A stretch of DNA of 64,000 nt, taken from the NCBI GenBank assembly GCA_949752745.1, contig OX457026.1:72853091-72917090 (forward strand), read 5' to 3'. Position numbers and translations under genes: made by a program. How positions within the stretch are numbered: position 1 is the stretch's first letter; each line of letters begins with the position of its first letter. This DNA is from Protula sp. h YS-2021 (Eukaryota; Annelida; Polychaeta; Sabellida; Serpulidae). A model generated the notes under the pieces. The model was not told where the DNA came from, searched no databases, and was given only the letters and a program-made list of their open reading frames with translations. Positions 11,540-23,387 of the stretch are shown here, one piece after another.

Positions 11540-11959
11540 AGCAAAATAATACATACCGAAACATTAAACTTAAGTAATGTGTTTGGTCGTTTTGATCGTT
11601 TCTGCTGCTTGAACTAATTGTGTATGTCCGACAGTACATGTCAACAGTACACATGTGTAGATACAATTTCGATACGTTGTTCGAAGTTATTTTTCTGGGA
11701 AAAAAATCTTTGTATGTATTTATCGGTCTATGTTCGGGTCCGTTGCTAAATTAATTATTTAGCTAGCTCATTGCCATCTCGTCCTTTGAAGCCCAATTTT
11801 TCAGGGAAATTGCCTTGTTCAAGCACGCCGGATTTGGTTTTATCGCTTTTCGTTAGCTGCGGCTTTGTCCTTGGACAAACTTGTACAATGTGACTACATC
11901 TTTCGGCAACCAGACCAGCTAATCAGGGATTCACTAGATCTCGGCTGGTCACAATGTCC
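11540..11959. other. Unique-looking spacer, no gene
   Basis: No ORF or motif recognised. Contains an additional decayed hairpin end (ATGTCCCTGAACAT followed by TCTTGTTTTGGTGA at about 11952-11980) matching the right end of the dispersed repeat family. Confidence 0.4.
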
Positions 11960-13575
11960 CTGAACATTCTTGTTTTGGTGAGTGGTCAAAAACTGATGCA
12001 GATTTTGGCGAAAAACAAAAAGATACAGCAAAAACTTTACTAACTGCTGGAAAATAGTCGTACTTTGTTGACATTTAAAGTGAAGGTAGCCGGAGGTACT
12101 GCCTACCTGGCTATTACTTTCTGGGTGGTTGGCCAAGCATTGGCTAAGCTTGTGGCGCAAAGCAATAAAATATTATCGAAAATATTGGCTAAAAACCTTT
12201 TTTTCGTAAAATCTTGACCATTTCAAGGAAAGTAACGTTACTGCCTTGAAATTTTAAATAACGGCAGTAATCAATATTACCTAACTGGCTATGAATTTTT
12301 AGTGATTGACAAAAAGCGGCGATTTTTTGGCGAAAAACCAAAGAAATTTCAGTAAAATCTTGGAGAACTCCAGGAAAATAGTCTCCTCGCTTTGTGATTT
12401 TAAATAGCAGTACCACACATTACTACCTAAGTGGTTGTTACCTTTTTAGGAATTTGCCAAAACTTGGCAAAATACTGACCAAAAACCAATTTTCTGTAAA
12501 CAATATCTCCTAGGGTTTTCATGGAAGCATTCTACAATTTTGGTGGGAGGTAGGGTGCATCGATGTTTACCTATCTATTACTTGTTTAAGGGATTCACCA
12601 AAACATTAGCAGAAATATTGGAGAAAAAACGTAATTGTTTATTTAGTTATTTATTTTTTTTTGTTGAAAATTGTTAAACCTTAACTAACTCCTAGAAAAT
12701 AGTATGAATGTCTTGAAATTGTAACTGACGGTAGCAAGCCTTAATATCTACTATTACGTTTTTGGAGATTGGCTAAAAAATTCCCAAAAATTTTGGCGAA
12801 AAACCAAAAAAAAAAAAAAAAAAAACCCATAAAATCTTGACGAACTCCATAAAAATAGTCTGACTGTCTTTAGATTTCAAGTAAAGGCAGCAAGCCTGAC
12901 TGTTTAGCTGGCTATTACAATATTTGGTGATGGGCCAAAAATTGGCGAATAGTTTGGCGAAAAACTAAGAAGTTTCCAGTAAAATCTGATCTCCAGGAAA
13001 ATAGTCTTACTCTTTTGAAATTTCATGGAAAGGTAGCAGGCAATATTACTGGCTTACTGGCTATTACCTTTTTTTGGTGATTGGCCAAAAAATCGGCGAA
13101 AATTTTTGCGAACAACCAAAAAAACTCTCAGTAAATTCTTTACAAACTCCGGGAAAATAGCCTCATTGCATTGTAATTTTAAATAAAAGTAGCGTAAACT
13201 ACTGCCTAACTGGCTATTGCTGTCTTCCAATTTTAGATAAAATAGCCATCATTGGTACCTACCTGGCCATTACTTTTTTCGTTATTTGGAAAAATTGGCG
13301 CAAATAATGACGAAAAATGAAACTCATACCGCAGGAATGGCGATGCTGTCAAAGACTAAACTACTAGTATAAACAGTCTTTGGTACTGTCTTGAAATTTT
13401 GTTAAAGATAGTGGTCATTGGTACTTGCCTAGTTATTGTTTTTGCGTTATTCGGAAAAATGGTGGAAATATTGGTGAAAAACCAATTCTTACTAAAATCG
13501 TTACTAGCGCTAGGAATATAATGTTACCTTCTTAAAATTTTGAACTATGGGAGCGGAAATTAGTACTTATGTGGT
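11960..13575. repeat. Satellite-like ~150-bp degenerate units (right block)
   Basis: About ten diverged units with the recurring order: GAAATTTTAAGTGAAGGTAGC, TACTACCTACCTGGCTATTAC, TTTTTTGGTGATTGGCCAAA, AATTGGCGAAAAA, CAGTAAAATCTTAACTAACT, CCAGGAAAATAGTC. It is a continuation of the block at 9300-9812. Confidence 0.8.
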
Positions 13576-13580
13576 TTTTT

Positions 13581-14372
13581 AACCCAGCCGACTTTGTCGG
13601 ACTGGGTTAGTCGTATCCCTTCCTATAGGGGGCTGAATGTATGGGCGTATGTTAAACTTTTTCTTTAAAATGCTACTCCTCATACAGTTTTACTTCAATC
13701 GTTTTGATATTATGCAGGAATGTTCCCTGGGTGGTCCCCCACCTGGCTATTACTTTTTTTGACGAGTGACGAAAAACGGACTTTTTGTGCCCGTTTTGAC
13801 CCAGTTTTAAAATGCTACTCCTCCTACAGTTTTACTCCAATCGTTTAGCTGTTACGAAGGGATGATCCCCAGGGGTTCGCCTACCAGGCTATTATTTTTT
13901 TTCGCGGTTCGCCAAAAACTGCCGAAATGGCGGAACTTTGAAGTTTGGCAAAAGCTGGAATAAATGGTAGTAAATAACTGAATTGTCAAACTATTCATTT
14001 CTCTCAGTCTTTTTCAAATAGTTATAAAATTTTAATCAGAAGTTTCTTAGGTGCTTCTCCACCTGGTCTTTGCTTTTTTCGCAAATGACAAAAAAAAAAA
14101 AAAAAAATGCCGAAATGGGGAATTTTAATAATTTTTTCCTAAAATTGTGTAAATGTCGGTAAATATATGAATCTTCAAAACCCAACCTCTCCAACATCCC
14201 TTTTCGGGCAGCTTCCACCCGGGGAAACAAGTTTTTGTGTATTAAAATTATGAAAAAGTTACGTTAGGAAACAAAGTACTTCATTGTTTGGCCTAACAGT
14301 ATTCGTTTCAGAGTTTTTCTCTCATTCCTTATTCGGTAACTCGGCTGGGGCATGTCCTTGGACATGCTTGTT
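13581..14372. repeat. Dispersed repeat with hairpin ends, copy B
   Basis: Begins AACCCAGCCGACTTTGTCGG and ends in the perfect hairpin CATGTCCTTGGACATG at about 14351-14366. Same order of interior phrases as copy A, including the TTCCACCCGGG and GAAACAAAGTACTTCATT segments near the right end. Confidence 0.8.
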
Positions 14373-14484
14373 TTGGTGATTTTATCGCCTCTTGAAATAC
14401 GTACATCTATTATTATTGCCGTTGACAGTTGTTCTCGTTTATTCCAGAAAAACGCATACAAACTATTTCTGAGGCTTTTTTAGG

Positions 14485-14660
14485 ACACTTTTTATCTTTA
14501 TATTTTTTATTTTCAACATTTTTGGCGTACTTTTTTTGTTCTTTTTTTCTAAAGCGTTCTTTTTTTTGTACTTTTTTTTGCCATCAAGCGTTCTTTTTTT
14601 TTAGCAGTTTGCGTACTTTTTTTTTAAAACAACCTCCGGCAAGCCTGAGTTTACTGAATG
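14485..14660. repeat. T-rich degenerate short repeat
   Basis: Recurrent GCGTACTTTTTTT and AAGCGTTCTTTTTTTT units, then GGCAAGCCTGAGTTTACTG; related to 9066-9232. Confidence 0.55.
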
Positions 14661-16708
14661 AAATCAGGAGTCGAAATACGGTCGGGACAAGGATATGTTG
14701 CTGTGTGGTAATGTGATTGGTATATTTACGGGCTGAATAATGTGTTGTTTTAAGCAATCACTCCTGGAACGAAAACATCGTGCCCAGATGTCGTTTGGGA
14801 CCGGGTTCGCTTGATAGAAATGTGGCGGCCTGTTTGGCTGTAAGTTATCTCAGACACAAAAGTAATGCGGCAGAGCTGGTGTGGTGTTGTAATTTTAAAG
14901 AAATGGTTTCTTCTGAATCGAGTAGTCCAGACTGAAAAAGATTCCTGGCAGTGGGTCAATTTTCAAATGTAATATGGAAGATTGTCATTTTAAATTAAAC
15001 TGATTTTGTTCAGCAGTAACTTCTCTTTCGGCTGACTGTGAATAGTTTATAACAGCCTTTGTTCATTTTGTCACGCCATTGATGGGCGAAAATATTGAGC
15101 TGGAGTTGTATAATAAAAATTCTGGTGATGTCATGTGGCGTTTGTTCCGTTGGTCTGCGTATTTAAGCACGTATTCGAAACTGTTGCGGCACTGTACATG
15201 ACATTTAGGTTTTGGAAAAGTAATTTAGTATGTGTTTAATACCTGCCAGCCCTTCCCCCCCCCCCCAAAAAAAAGAGTAAAAATTTGTATCCTGAGATCA
15301 TATTTTCTGCACCTAACTGGATTTTGAGCTAATTTTCGGAATGCTTGCAAATGCGGATGCATTATATACTATCCACAATTGTCCTTGCGGTTAATTGGCT
15401 GTTTTTTGCGTGCATGTTTTGGATTTGCTCAGTTCTCGCCATTTCGCCCTTTATTTGATGTCAAGGTCTCGGGAGCAATCAACGCCTAAGTAGGTGAAGG
15501 CATCCGGAATAACGAGGCGCACAACTTCACATCAAGTACTACACATGTGTCGAATTTGGTATTGCTAGAGCCAGTGTGACCAGATGAGTAGTAAGGACAA
15601 AATGACAGACAACTGAAAGAATTGCCTGTACAATATCAATATACTCTTTGTAAGTCTTTGACTTGCTTTGAGTTGTAGCTACGTCAAGGTATTCGAAAAG
15701 TTATTGGTTTTTCAGTACGGAAATAAAGGCTAATCAGGGTTTTTAAAAATGTTAACAATATTATAGCGCATGCACCGGTATATTAGGAAAACCAGTTCTT
15801 GGCTCTTGTTTTTGGATTTGCAACAGTGAGCGTTATTAATTCTTTTTTTTTTTTTTACATTTTTTGGCAGTTCGTAAAAAGAGAAGAACAAACATTTACT
15901 TTGGCGGCTTGCCTGTCCGTTCGGTTTTAATTGCCACCGCCGTATCCAGAACATGTTTCAAGCATCCAGATGATATTGTATTGTCACAAAATTTATACTG
16001 GTCACAACGATAACACATGGTTGTTATGTTTCTCCCGTAGAGGAGAAACATTTTGTTTTTGTACTTTCTGCGCATGTGTATGTGTATGTAGTGTGTGCGT
16101 CTGTTGTAGACACTTGATTTTGTTCACATGGTAGCTCTCGAACGAAATGTCGGATCAGCTTCAACTTCTATGAATTTTGGGTAATTGGGATTCAGTAGCG
16201 CATAGACTGATGAGCGCGTCGGAGGGGGGCGGGGCGGTGAAGGCGGTAGCTTTGTTAACCAGTGTACAAGTTGGCGCGGCTCGCTGGGCATAGCATGACA
16301 CAGCATTTGCTGAGTAAGAATGGACGTTGCAGTTATTTTCGCTTGCTTGCCTAGCTGTTGCATATATGGGAGCGGTTATGTAACCTCATGTAACATAGTT
16401 TGTCGTACCTGGATGAAAGAGACTTAAGAGCATAAGCCCAGTTTTTAGTAACCACATTCCACATTTCTTCACCTGCACCTGGACCTCTGTGGAAATTGAG
16501 GATTAAGATACAGACGAAACCGGTTAATCGCATAGCCAATTTGCCAAGCCATGTTATGCGTTTATCCGATATATACGTTTATCCGGAGTACTCTTGCCGT
16601 GCTTTTTTTTTTTTCATTTGTGGTAGTTATTATAAATGATAAATGATAAAATTTGTTCTTGGCTGCGTATTTAAATGATGATTTTGCGCTCAGGGTTATC
16701 TGAGGCAA
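14661..16708. other. No gene recognised
   Basis: Several short ORFs on both strands have no conserved motif and no paired splice sites that I can defend. Contains a C/A run near 15256-15275, a T run near 15842, and phrases such as ATGCGATTAACCGGT and GCGTTTATCCG that recur up to 17180, which points to old repeat sequence. Confidence 0.4.
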
Positions 16709-16880
16709 CTATGGGATTAAGGGTTTCAGGCCAGTATTGAGAGCTCAGACAGCGCGGGGATTAGGAGTTGCAGGCCATTATCTAACGTCAGCCAAGGCAG
16801 TGCGGGGATTAAGGTTAAAGGTCATTACCTAGTGAGAGCTGAGAGAGTGCGGTGATTTAGAGTTCGAGACTCACTGTTAA
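16709..16880. repeat. ~47-bp tandem repeat, about four units
   Basis: GGGGATTAAG-like starts at about 16713, 16756, 16804 and 16851, followed each time by a GTTNCAGGCCATTA-like segment and GAGAGCTGAGAGAGTGCG-like tail. Confidence 0.7.
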
Positions 16881-17630
16881 CAACCGCGAATGGGGTCAAG
16901 CAAACGGAAGACAATGCATTAGATAAATAAACGAGGAGCAGCTCACTCCCTTAGTTTGCTTTAAGTGTGGCACTGTTTGGATAGTCACCCAGAATTATGC
17001 AACTAACCGGTGTGCTTCCCATTTTAACGTGAAAAAGCTATGCGTGTATCCAGTTTATGCGATTCAGCGGTATGCAATTATCTGGTTAAATTTCCAATAG
17101 ATAGCATTGGAAATGGTTTGGGATTTGTGAATAATATGCAGTTTACCGATTTACGCGTTTAACCGGTATGCGATTAAGTGATTTCATCTGTACCCACAAC
17201 TCCGGTTACATACCACCCCCCTCTCCTTCAGATGAGGAGATATATATTCAGATTTAGTTATATAAGGTAAAAATGCTGAAGTAGTGACAATTGTCAGTAT
17301 GAAACTTTGTAAATCGAAGGAGGTGCAAACGGTGGAAAGAGAGCTGGGGCATTCAGCAAGGTGGATGGGGGCTGTCCGGGGGGGGGGGGGGGAACATTGT
17401 TTTTGTTTACAAAAACAAAAGGCAATGGTTGGCCGATAAATATGTTTGACATGCTCGAGTGCACTGATGTTGGTGTTCACTGGCCGCTCCAGTTATTATT
17501 CCCTCTAATACAAATAACATACAAAAACGAAAATTAATATGAATTTTCATTCCCAAATAAGAAAGAAAGTTTTAGCTCGAGGGAATGGAATCAGAAAAAA
17601 GCAACACAGTTCACACTTATTCCAGATTGT
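16881..17630. other. No gene recognised
   Basis: Degenerate repeats of ATGCGATTNANCGGT type around 17040-17180 and a 14-base guanine run near 17378. A minus-strand ORF at 17184-17480 has no recognisable motif and is probably chance. Confidence 0.4.
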
Positions 17631-18883
17631 TTATTTGTAGTAAGACTCGTCGTAGTTGGTATCGGCGTTGATTCCCAGAATTCGCGCCAGTCGTGTTCTT
17701 TCCACTCTCCGCGCTGCCTGTTTTACGACATTGTTGAGTTCCGGTTCCTGAAGATAAAAAAACGGGTTTTTTGCAAGACGTAATTCTGCATTCAGGATTA
17801 TGGGAGGGGGGAGGGGCGATCTTTCTCAGTTGGGATAAGAGTAATGTCGTAATTCGTTATCTATTAACCAAAGTGGTTAGAGCCTTTTATCATCCATATT
17901 GCTAATATGTAGGTGTGCAACGTCAAGATTTTGAGTTTGATCGATCAAAAATTGTCAAAATTACAGGCCTCAGAAAATTGTTTAAATTGACGCTTTCGAG
18001 GGTACCTTGCGGAATCCACTTCTCTATTAAAGAATCATGTGAGAGCTATTGTCCTTTCATATATTTAATCTTTATTGTATGTACGCATCGTCAAGGTTTC
18101 AGTTTGATCGATCAAAAATTGTCGAAATTACAGCCCTCTGAAAATGGGCTAAACTTTCGTGTCACAGAAGGTACTTTGTGGAGTCAACTTCAGTGTAAAG
18201 GAATCGCGTAAGAGCTATTATTCTTTCTTATGTCAAAGAAATGTGGAAAGAATATGTGACACGTCAAACTTTCAGTTTGATCGATCGATCGCAATAATTG
18301 GGAATAAAGATTTGCCACGTCCAGTTTTCGCGGGGGATCCTGCTGCTCTCTGACATCATCTAGTTTTTTTTTTTTTTAGTTTTACGCAAATCTGAAACTA
18401 CTTAAAAACAGAAACTACAAAATTTCGTTGCTACATAAATAAGTGTCGAAGCAATCAGTGCTATTTGCTTCTAAAATTAAGAAAAAGAATTCGTCGCCAC
18501 TGGGACGACCATCCCTAAAATGGGTCTCGCGAGCCGAAAGTTGGTTGCTGTAGGCCAGTGCGAAAGCTCAACCCTGATTTGTGATTTTTTTTGTTTTTTT
18601 GTTGCGTTCAGGTTTAGATACGCTGTATGTTACTTACCGCTTCCTCACAAAACACGTAAACACTGCTTTCAGAATCCAGGAAAGTAGTCGCTTCCTTTAA
18701 AGTAGGACAACACGGTAAATAGTCATCACAGTGAATTTCTTGAATAAATTCTCCATACGGATCGATGTATGTTTGAGAGCGAAGTCCCAGAGGGCAGCAC
18801 TCATTGGTTGGCAGATGCCATTCAACTTCCGGGGATCCTCTGCCTGACCGCGACACAATATATGGCCCCCAAGGGAAGCTCAA
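17631..18883 (-). CDS. Small cysteine-rich, probably secreted protein; last two exons
   Basis: Two exons are supported on the minus strand: 18638-18883 (82 codons) and 17631-17747 (38 codons plus TAA), joined by a GT..AG intron in phase 0. The upstream exon is preceded by a good acceptor (TTATCTCACTGTTACAG), so it is internal and the start lies further upstream. The exon at 48801-48866 is a phase-0 candidate first exon and would give about 142 residues with a signal peptide. The protein has six cysteines in the arrangement CC-x21-C-x5-CC-x19-C, followed by a basic, probably helical tail (KQAARRVERTRLARIL) ending YYK. The spacing recalls small disulphide-rich ligands, but I do not recognise the family. 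An AATAAA overlaps the stop codon, suggesting a very short 3' untranslated region or a different site used downstream. Confidence 0.68.
17915..18290. repeat. ~170-bp tandem repeat inside an intron
   Basis: GTTTGATCGATC recurs at about 17936, 18103 and 18276 with similar sequence between (AAAATTGTCAAAATTACAG, GGTACCTTGCGGAATCCACTT, GAGAGCTATT). It lies wholly within the intron of the cysteine-rich gene. Confidence 0.8.
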
Positions 18884-19430
18884 CTGTAACAGTGAGATAA
18901 ATCAAACTAATTACTGTAAAAGACTTAACAAGATTTCCGGGATTTTAGCTTTTGGTGTTTTGTCTTCAGTGTATTGAGGGTTGTTATTACCACAGGTGAC
19001 AATTGGCCACATGTGCTAACCCATCATGTGTGGCCTCTGTCGTTTATCCGTCCGCCTGTAAACTTGCTTGTTGCCACTCTTCATTCAGTTTTCATTGGAT
19101 CGCAGTTAAATTTTGTGATAATGTGGTCCACTGAGAGGGACAAATGCCCGTTATTTTATTTTCGCAATTCGCCAGTTTTCGCCATTTTGGCTCCTATAAT
19201 TTTTTTAATTTGTTCCCAATTTGGCATGAAGGTAGCCTGGGTCAAGTGTAAAAAAGTACTGGAACCGATTTTGGATTTTTGGCGAATTGACGATATTCCA
19301 AAGTTTGCCATATTTTCGCCAAAAATGTATTTTCTCTGTGATATGATATTTTAACATTGGTGACTCCAGTGCGCCTGTATGGAGTTGTGTCATTTTTTTT
19401 TTTTTTGCGGTTCGCATTTTTTCACTTTTT
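18884..19430. other. No gene recognised
   Basis: Repeat-like phrases (TTTTCGCCATTTTGGC, TTGGCGAATTGACG) related to the satellite family are scattered through it. ORFs on both strands here are uninformative. Confidence 0.4.
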
Positions 19431-20032
19431 AACCCAGCCAACTTTTCGGACTGGGTTAGTCGTATCACTATAGGGGGCTTGAATGTATGTGCGTATGTTA
19501 AACTTTTTTCTTTAAAATGCTATTCCTCCTAGGTTTTGCTCCAATCGTTTTGATATTACGCAGGATGTTCCCTGGGTGGTCGCCCACCTGGCTATTACTT
19601 TTTTGGACGATTGACGAAAAAATGACAAAATTGCCCGTTTTGACCCATTTTTAAAATGCTATTCCTCCTACAGTTTTACTCCAATCGTTTAGATGTTACG
19701 CAGGGATGTTCCCCAGGGGTTCATCTACCAGGCTACAATTTTTTTCGCAGTTCGCAAAAACTGCCGAAATGGCGCAACTTTGAAGTTTGGAAAAAACTGG
19801 AATAAATGGTAGTTAATTACTGAATTGTCAAACCATTCATTTCTCCCAGTCTTTTTTAGATTTCTAAAATTTTAATCGAAAGTTTCTTAGGTCCTTCTTC
19901 ACCTGGGCTTTGCTTTATTCGCAAATGACAAAAAAAAAAAAAATGCCGAAATAGTGGAATTTTAAAAATTTTGTAAAATTGTGTAAATGTCAGAAATACA
20001 TGAATAGTCAAAACCCAACCTCTCCAACATCG
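19431..20032. repeat. Dispersed repeat with hairpin left end, copy C (truncated)
   Basis: Starts AACCCAGCCAACTTTTCGGACTGGG minus the perfect stem of copies A and B, keeps the same interior order, and stops at CCAACCTCTCCAACATC, where the other copies continue for another ~170 bases to a right hairpin. Confidence 0.75.
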
Positions 20033-20585
20033 TGTTTAAGCTTTGCGATTTTGATGGATTTGAGAGCTGTGGATTGAGTTAAAAACGGCACGGGTATATA
20101 TGCAAATTAGATTGTAACAAGGTAAGCCATTGGCTTTAAACAGTCACGTGGTGCGTGGCTGCAGAAAAACACAGTGAACATAGCTTAAAACAATTACAAT
20201 GGCCGCGCCCATGCAGGTAGAAAAGGCTATTCGCATACCAGGCACTGATAATGACAAAATGAGTACTTCTGTACATAAAACAAAATAATGTATATTTATA
20301 TATATATTTGTTTGTGTGTATGTATGTGTGACTGCATGTGTATATGAATTGGGTGACCTTGAGAGATCATTCACGGTCACAGATTCACTTATAATATTAA
20401 TACTAAATTCAATTTTTGTTGTGCGCATTGCCACTTGACATGATTGGTTGTTTTTCATGTATATACATGTCCTGTGTATCATTTCCTTCAAGATATATTC
20501 TGAAAATGAGAAGAAAAAATAATGTTTTTAGCGATATCAATGCACAGATTCGTGCCATCGCACTTGAAATTAAATAAATAAATAA

Positions 20586-20648
<63 letters not shown>

Positions 20649-21484
20649 GCTAAATAATCAAATTGACGGATCACATGGAGGGACACTGTCAAATATTGAT
20701 AAAAATTCACACATTTTGCATCCGAACTTGGAGTTTGGTCCATAGAAGTTCTCAAAAGCTTCAAGGTCCACTTTGAATGTTTAAATAAACACCAAATAAA
20801 ATGGCTACAGTACTTGGACACTGATGACCTCATGACCTGATGACCTCATAATAAACTAGAACCTCATTTCGCTAGCGGAATGTTAAACACTTGATAAAAA
20901 TTAAAACGCAAAAATACTTCCTTCAATGGGTTATTTCTTGAATGATATATTGCAAACACAGCTTGAATAGGTCTTATAGCCGAGAAGTGTTTGGTTTTTT
21001 TTGACTTGAGGTTTTATTGACTGATCAGGCATACTACGTGTTATGTATTTACGCAGTGAGAGCCCGCACAAAGCTGAGCAACTGTGTGTTCTGTGATGTG
21101 CATTAAATGCTCTGCATTTACTTGCAAAAAATACACTCTTTTCACATGGTGTTTTAACAAAGAAAACGAAATCGAAGATGAAAATAAAAAGTGACATGCA
21201 CACGTTCAGATCAAGCTCTTCATAAGTTTCAAGTTTCATGATCCTAGGGCCCATAGCGTCAGAGAAGAAGACACAAAAAATCGGAAAACTATCAAGAAAA
21301 AAGGACGAACGGCTGCTCGCACAAATTCAAATAACCCTTGCAAGCCAAAGGCTTGTCAAGTGTTAATTATGTGTTAATTTTTGTGTTCTACATGTGTAAA
21401 TTAAACGTATTATCTGTGTAAATTTTCACACTGGCACCACAGTCAGTACACGCGAGACTGGCTAAAGCGCTTTTAAACACCTGA
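20033..21484. other. No gene recognised; one AAT microsatellite
   Basis: Minus-strand ORFs at 20144-20491 and 20931-21254 have no conserved motif; their composition follows local AT-rich and repeat sequence. I see no defensible exon. Confidence 0.4.
20589..20648. repeat. (AAT)n microsatellite
   Basis: About 20 uninterrupted AAT trinucleotides. Confidence 0.95.
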
Positions 21485-22300
21485 ACTCAGCCCGTAGATT
21501 GGCAATAGCAGGCAGACCCACTGGGAGATGCTATGCGGAAACGGCTAAGCCGAAGACCCGCGAAATAGCATGCCAAATAAGCTTAAGGGTAAGGATAAAA
21601 CAACAGACAAAATACAAGACAGTGGCCACTAAAATTGACTTGAAAATCATTAAATCTATTCAGTCTGGAGTTCAGTCTTCAGAACCCAGAACTTCAAAGT
21701 CACTTAGTCTGTCCGCAAGTGACTACCCCTGTCAAAAAGGCCCGTCTTGCCAGAGAACGAGTTCAGCAGGCCTCCAACAGGTTCCATCCGTTGATGGAGG
21801 TGGAGAGACCTGAGGGACAGTCTCCACTGCGACCAGTTAGACTTAAGAACGCCATCCCCCACTCCACTCTCCGTGCAACCAAAAACCACCTAGGATTTCG
21901 ATGCATCAGTCACGGGCTAACAGCAAATAATATCATTATAATTCAGTGGAACATTAGAGGTTTTTAGACCAACTACACTGATTAGCTAGTCCAGCTGTTT
22001 TTTTTTTGTTTTTTTTTTGTATCCAAGAAACTTGCGATACACAAAACAACCCATCTAACCTAAGAGGCTAGTGAGTTACAATAGCATATTTACGAACGAC
22101 CCAGCCATCGGTGGAGTATTTACATTTATATCAACAGATATAATACAAAGTAAAATTCCAATAAATACAACCCTTCAGGCACAGGCATAGTTGCAATAAA
22201 AAAACGTTTCCTATTTGCAACATATACCTGAAGTCTCCAACATACATTTACCCTGCAGATGGTTCAAAAACTTCTATTGACCTTCGAAAAATCAATTTCT
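21485..22300 (+). pseudogene. Jockey-type LINE fragment: ORF1 tail and start of APE endonuclease
   Basis: A non-LTR retrotransposon fragment. The frame from 21719 reads through a basic, proline-rich ORF1-like tail into IIIIQWNIRGF at about 21930-21965, the characteristic first strand of an apurinic-type endonuclease, then meets a TAG. Continuing in mixed frames are IQET-like sequence (ATCCAAGAAACTTGC at about 22021) and ICNIYL-like sequence near 22215-22230, both landmarks of this domain. The frame is interrupted by the TAG and by T-run indels near 21998-22020. It stops where the DIRS element begins, so the RT portion is missing here. The subfamily is uncertain. Confidence 0.65.
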
Positions 22301-22367
22301 TATTAAAATCTTAATTAATGCTGTGGATATAGCTTTTACTTCGCAAAAGCTTTGAGTTCGCTTATCT

Positions 22368-22514
22368 CCACTTTTAATGGGTTCCCTTCGCAATATAAAA
22401 AAGAACTTTTTGAGGTACTGTTCAAGATACTCTAACCCTTCCATCCATCCTTTGGCCAATCAGAATGCCCGAGACGTCGTCTGCTAGTCTCGTATAAACG
22501 ACATTCCCTTTTTG
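22368..22514 (+). repeat. Left inverted terminal repeat of DIRS copy 1
   Basis: Starts CCACTTTTAATGGGTTCCCT and matches the reverse complement of 30040-30201. The right copy has an extra ~17 bases (GGTAAATATTACTGG region). The outermost ~35 bases to the left differ from the other end, as expected of DIRS, because each outer end is represented separately in the internal complementary region. Confidence 0.9.
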
Positions 22515-23387
22515 CGTGGCGTCTGTACAACACGCCAATCTGTGTGCTGCCGGTTTTTTGCAGCAAGGGAACTGGTTTAAGGTGCGAATTGCTTCATTTT
22601 TTACTTAATTCACTGCCTAATGGATTATTTTATCTATTATTGTGCGTTGGGATAAATTTATGGAGCCGAAGTGTGTTATTTCGACATCTTACTCTTCGGT
22701 CTGATTAGGTTGAGTTTGATCGATCACGGAGACACTTTCCTAGTCCCGAGAAGTGCGCCTCTTTCTCCACTTTCTTTCAGATCGAGGAACTTACCAGTTC
22801 CACCTCAGTTCGTCTAGGAGTAGGATCTTTTCAGGCTGCTGGACCTGATCAGACTCCAAGCTTTACCAGCCAGCTGCGTCATCGCGGAAATGGCCAGTTT
22901 TTGCTTAAGCTTTACTCCATGGGTCGCTTCTCAGTCTTCGTAGAGCAGGTTCTGCAAGTCTGACAGCGTTCTCCGACGAAAAGAGACGTTTTCTGTGACG
23001 TCTGAGGGTCATTTTCTTTGCCAGGACCGTTTTCCCATTGTGGTCATACGGTCACGGGTGCGAGAAGACCATTCTGGTCCAACGGGATTCACAAACCCGT
23101 TACGGTCCGATGGCCCCAGGTGCATCTGAGGCAAGAGAGATCCATATCCGACACGGGTAGTGCCATTACGGTCCAGCCCGTTACGGCCCGGGAACGCTAC
23201 CGTTCCGGGAAGCATCTCTTTTCGTCTTTTCCTTAGACCCAGCGAGTTATTGCGGTGTTTAAGCAATTGTAAACACAGCTTGGAGGGTAAAGCTTGCAGT
23301 TGAAGCAAAGCACTGAGAAATGTAGTATTGTGCGTTGTTTTATACTACATATTCTCACCGTTGTTTTTCTCTGCTTGCATTTCAGAT
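22515..23387 (+). other. 5' untranslated region of DIRS copy 1
   Basis: No ORF that I trust. From 23020 to 23200 the motif GTTACGGTCC / CGGTCC recurs in both orientations; similar GGTCC/GGACC words also crowd the element's 3' region (28860-29200). Confidence 0.5.

Larger units (their letters stand above)
9813..11883. repeat. Larger hairpin-ended repeat carrying satellite arrays
   Basis: The left end (ACCAGCCGACTATGTCGGACT at about 9815-9835) is a variant of the hairpin left end of the dispersed repeat family, and the right end carries a hairpin TTGTCCTTGGACAA near 11864-11877 that resembles the family's right end. Between them lie the two-type ~155-bp array and the 51-bp array. The unit appears to interrupt the ~150-bp satellite that flanks it on both sides. 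That it is a single element is inference. Confidence 0.55.

Noticed and set aside
16351..16539. Minus-strand ORF resembling a signal peptide (MRLTGFVCILILNF) with GTGAAG donor-like sequence
   Set aside because: The ATGCGATTAACCGGT stretch it starts in recurs as repeat sequence up to 17180, and no partner exon in phase was found.
20570..20833. Protein with a poly-isoleucine tail
   Set aside because: Translation of an AAT microsatellite.
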